Shown: positions 5,659 to 6,241 of the stretch, piece by piece
Position numbering within the stretch: the stretch's first letter is position 1
Layout: each line of letters starts with the position of its first letter
Source of the DNA: Anaerolineales bacterium
GTDB taxonomy: Bacteria > Chloroflexota > Anaerolineae > Anaerolineales > Villigracilaceae
Reading direction: 5' to 3'
DNA length: 6,241 bases
Assembly (NCBI GenBank): GCA_016928525.1
Contig: JAFGKO010000220.1
Location: forward strand, 1 to 6,241
Notes under the pieces: model-generated
The model's database searches: none
What the model was told of the DNA's origin: nothing
What the model saw: only the letters and a program-made list of their open reading frames with translations
Program-made: the position numbers and the translations under genes

Positions 5659-6195
5659 ATGAATATTGTGACCAAGAGATTGAAACTAACAGGCGTTGTA
5701 CTATGTTGTCTAATCTTTGGAGTTCTTGTCTGTTACAAGTTGGGCATCTTCCTATCAGAGTCCAGTGACCGGATGCCTTCTTGGTCTCCAGAGGGCCGCC
5801 AAATCGCGTTTGTCTGTAATCATTACCCCAAATTAGATCAGTTTGCGGAGATTTGTACTATGGATTTGGAGGGCGGCGATAGCAGGCAGCAGCTCACTGA
5901 CAACTCGACAGCAGATTTGCATCCTATCTGGTCACCTGATGGGGCAAGGATTGCCTTTTTGTCGTACCCAGAGCCCGTTACCTCCGATATTTACATAATG
6001 AACTTTGACGGCTCAGAGCTACACAGACTGACTCAATATCCGGCTGCTCACAAGCTGCTTAAATGGTCTCCTACTGGGGAGTATCTTGCTTTTACTGTCT
6101 ATCGTGGTGAAAGCGAGAGTAATTTGGACGATCTGTATGTTATATTGATAAGTGGTAACTACTCACCCTACCCGAATCGGGGTTGCCAAAATTGA
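5659..6195 (+). CDS. Membrane-anchored TolB-like PD40 propeller protein, short and possibly frameshifted
   Basis: This gene encodes 178 residues. The basic start (MNIVTKRLK) and the apolar segment 11-32 form a signal anchor. Three PD40 (WD40-like) blades follow: PSWSPEGRQIAFV with ICTMDLEGGDSRQQLT (about 40-80), PIWSPDGARIAFL with IYIMNFDGSELHRLT (about 89-126), and LKWSPTGEYLAFT with DLYVILISG (about 134-167). TolB-type propellers usually have more blades, so this looks truncated. The last residues (NYSPYPNRGCQN) do not fit the expected blade end, whereas the frame one base on does. The start is uncertain: GAGGT (5643-5647) is 11 bases before the ATG at 5659, while AGGAAG (5653-5658) suits the GTG at 5668, nine bases further. 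Such proteins bind partners or carbohydrates outside the cell; no specific role can be given. Confidence 0.8.
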   Translation: MNIVTKRLKLTGVVLCCLIFGVLVCYKLGIFLSESSDRMPSWSPEGRQIAFVCNHYPKLDQFAEICTMDLEGGDSRQQLTDNSTADLHPIWSPDGARIAFLSYPEPVTSDIYIMNFDGSELHRLTQYPAAHKLLKWSPTGEYLAFTVYRGESESNLDDLYVILISGNYSPYPNRGCQN

Positions 6196-6216
6196 ATACT
6201 TGAGGACAATAAAGCC

Positions 6217-6241
6217 ATGACACGATTCGTGATGCCGACAC
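6217..6241 (+). CDS. Possible start of a further gene, cut by the right edge
   Basis: An ATG at 6217 with GAGGA (6202-6206) ten bases before it opens a frame MTRFVMPT that runs off the window. It lies 21 bases behind the stop at 6195 and would overlap, as ATGA, the stop of the alternative frame of the PD40 gene. Eight codons are too few to judge function. Confidence 0.3.

Noticed and set aside
326..6241. DGR template repeat or reverse transcriptase inside the window
   Set aside because: I read the spacers (326-465, 958-1105, 4875-4970, 5433-5658) for an adenine-rich near copy of 4053-4154 and found none. No frame shows a reverse-transcriptase YxDD motif in a plausible protein.

Overview
The window reads as a piece of a Chloroflexota-like (Anaerolineae-type) accessory region, with every supported gene on the + strand. 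That placement is inference. It rests on a zinc ribbon-NACHT-FGE/C-lectin fusion protein, several small signal-anchored or lipoprotein genes, a TolB-type (PD40) propeller protein and strong GGAGG-type ribosome sites. No rRNA, tRNA, CRISPR array, transposase or reverse transcriptase is visible.

Layout. Positions 2-325: the 3' end of a multi-helix membrane protein that enters from the left edge. 466-957: a small lipoprotein. 1106-1504: an unrecognised 132-residue cytosolic protein, followed after 40 bases by the main gene. 1545-4172: an 875-residue STAND-type ATPase with a zinc ribbon, a NACHT domain and a C-terminal FGE-sulfatase/C-type-lectin-fold domain. 4209-4874: a signal-anchored protein. 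4971-5427/5432: a one-helix membrane protein resembling the DUF6174 arrangement. 5461-5643: an orphan reading frame with no clear start. 5659-6195: a short membrane-anchored PD40 propeller protein that may be frameshifted. From 6217: the possible start of another gene at the right edge.

The most interesting element is the 3' end of the NACHT gene. Its last 40 or so residues have the layout of the variable region of a diversity-generating retroelement (DGR) target. A conserved LRGG...RC...R...PDGR...GFRL frame is interrupted by Phe/Tyr/Ser/Asn/Asp/Gly/Val positions whose codons all end in T or C. About two bases after that frame lies a perfect 12-bp inverted repeat with a 4-base loop, spanning the stop codon. 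This is the arrangement (VR, then a stem with a tetraloop) described for DGR target recognition. The FGE-like domain also lacks both catalytic cysteines, so it is better read as a binding or sensor surface than as an enzyme. A DGR-diversified NLR-like sensor is therefore a serious hypothesis. It is not proven, because neither the template repeat nor the reverse transcriptase is in this window.

The flanking genes are visibly more AT-rich than the NACHT gene and look like small exported or membrane-bound proteins without a shared pathway. The 132-residue gene just upstream is the only neighbour whose spacing suggests co-expression with the NACHT protein; the gene after it is separated by 36 bases that contain half of the hairpin.
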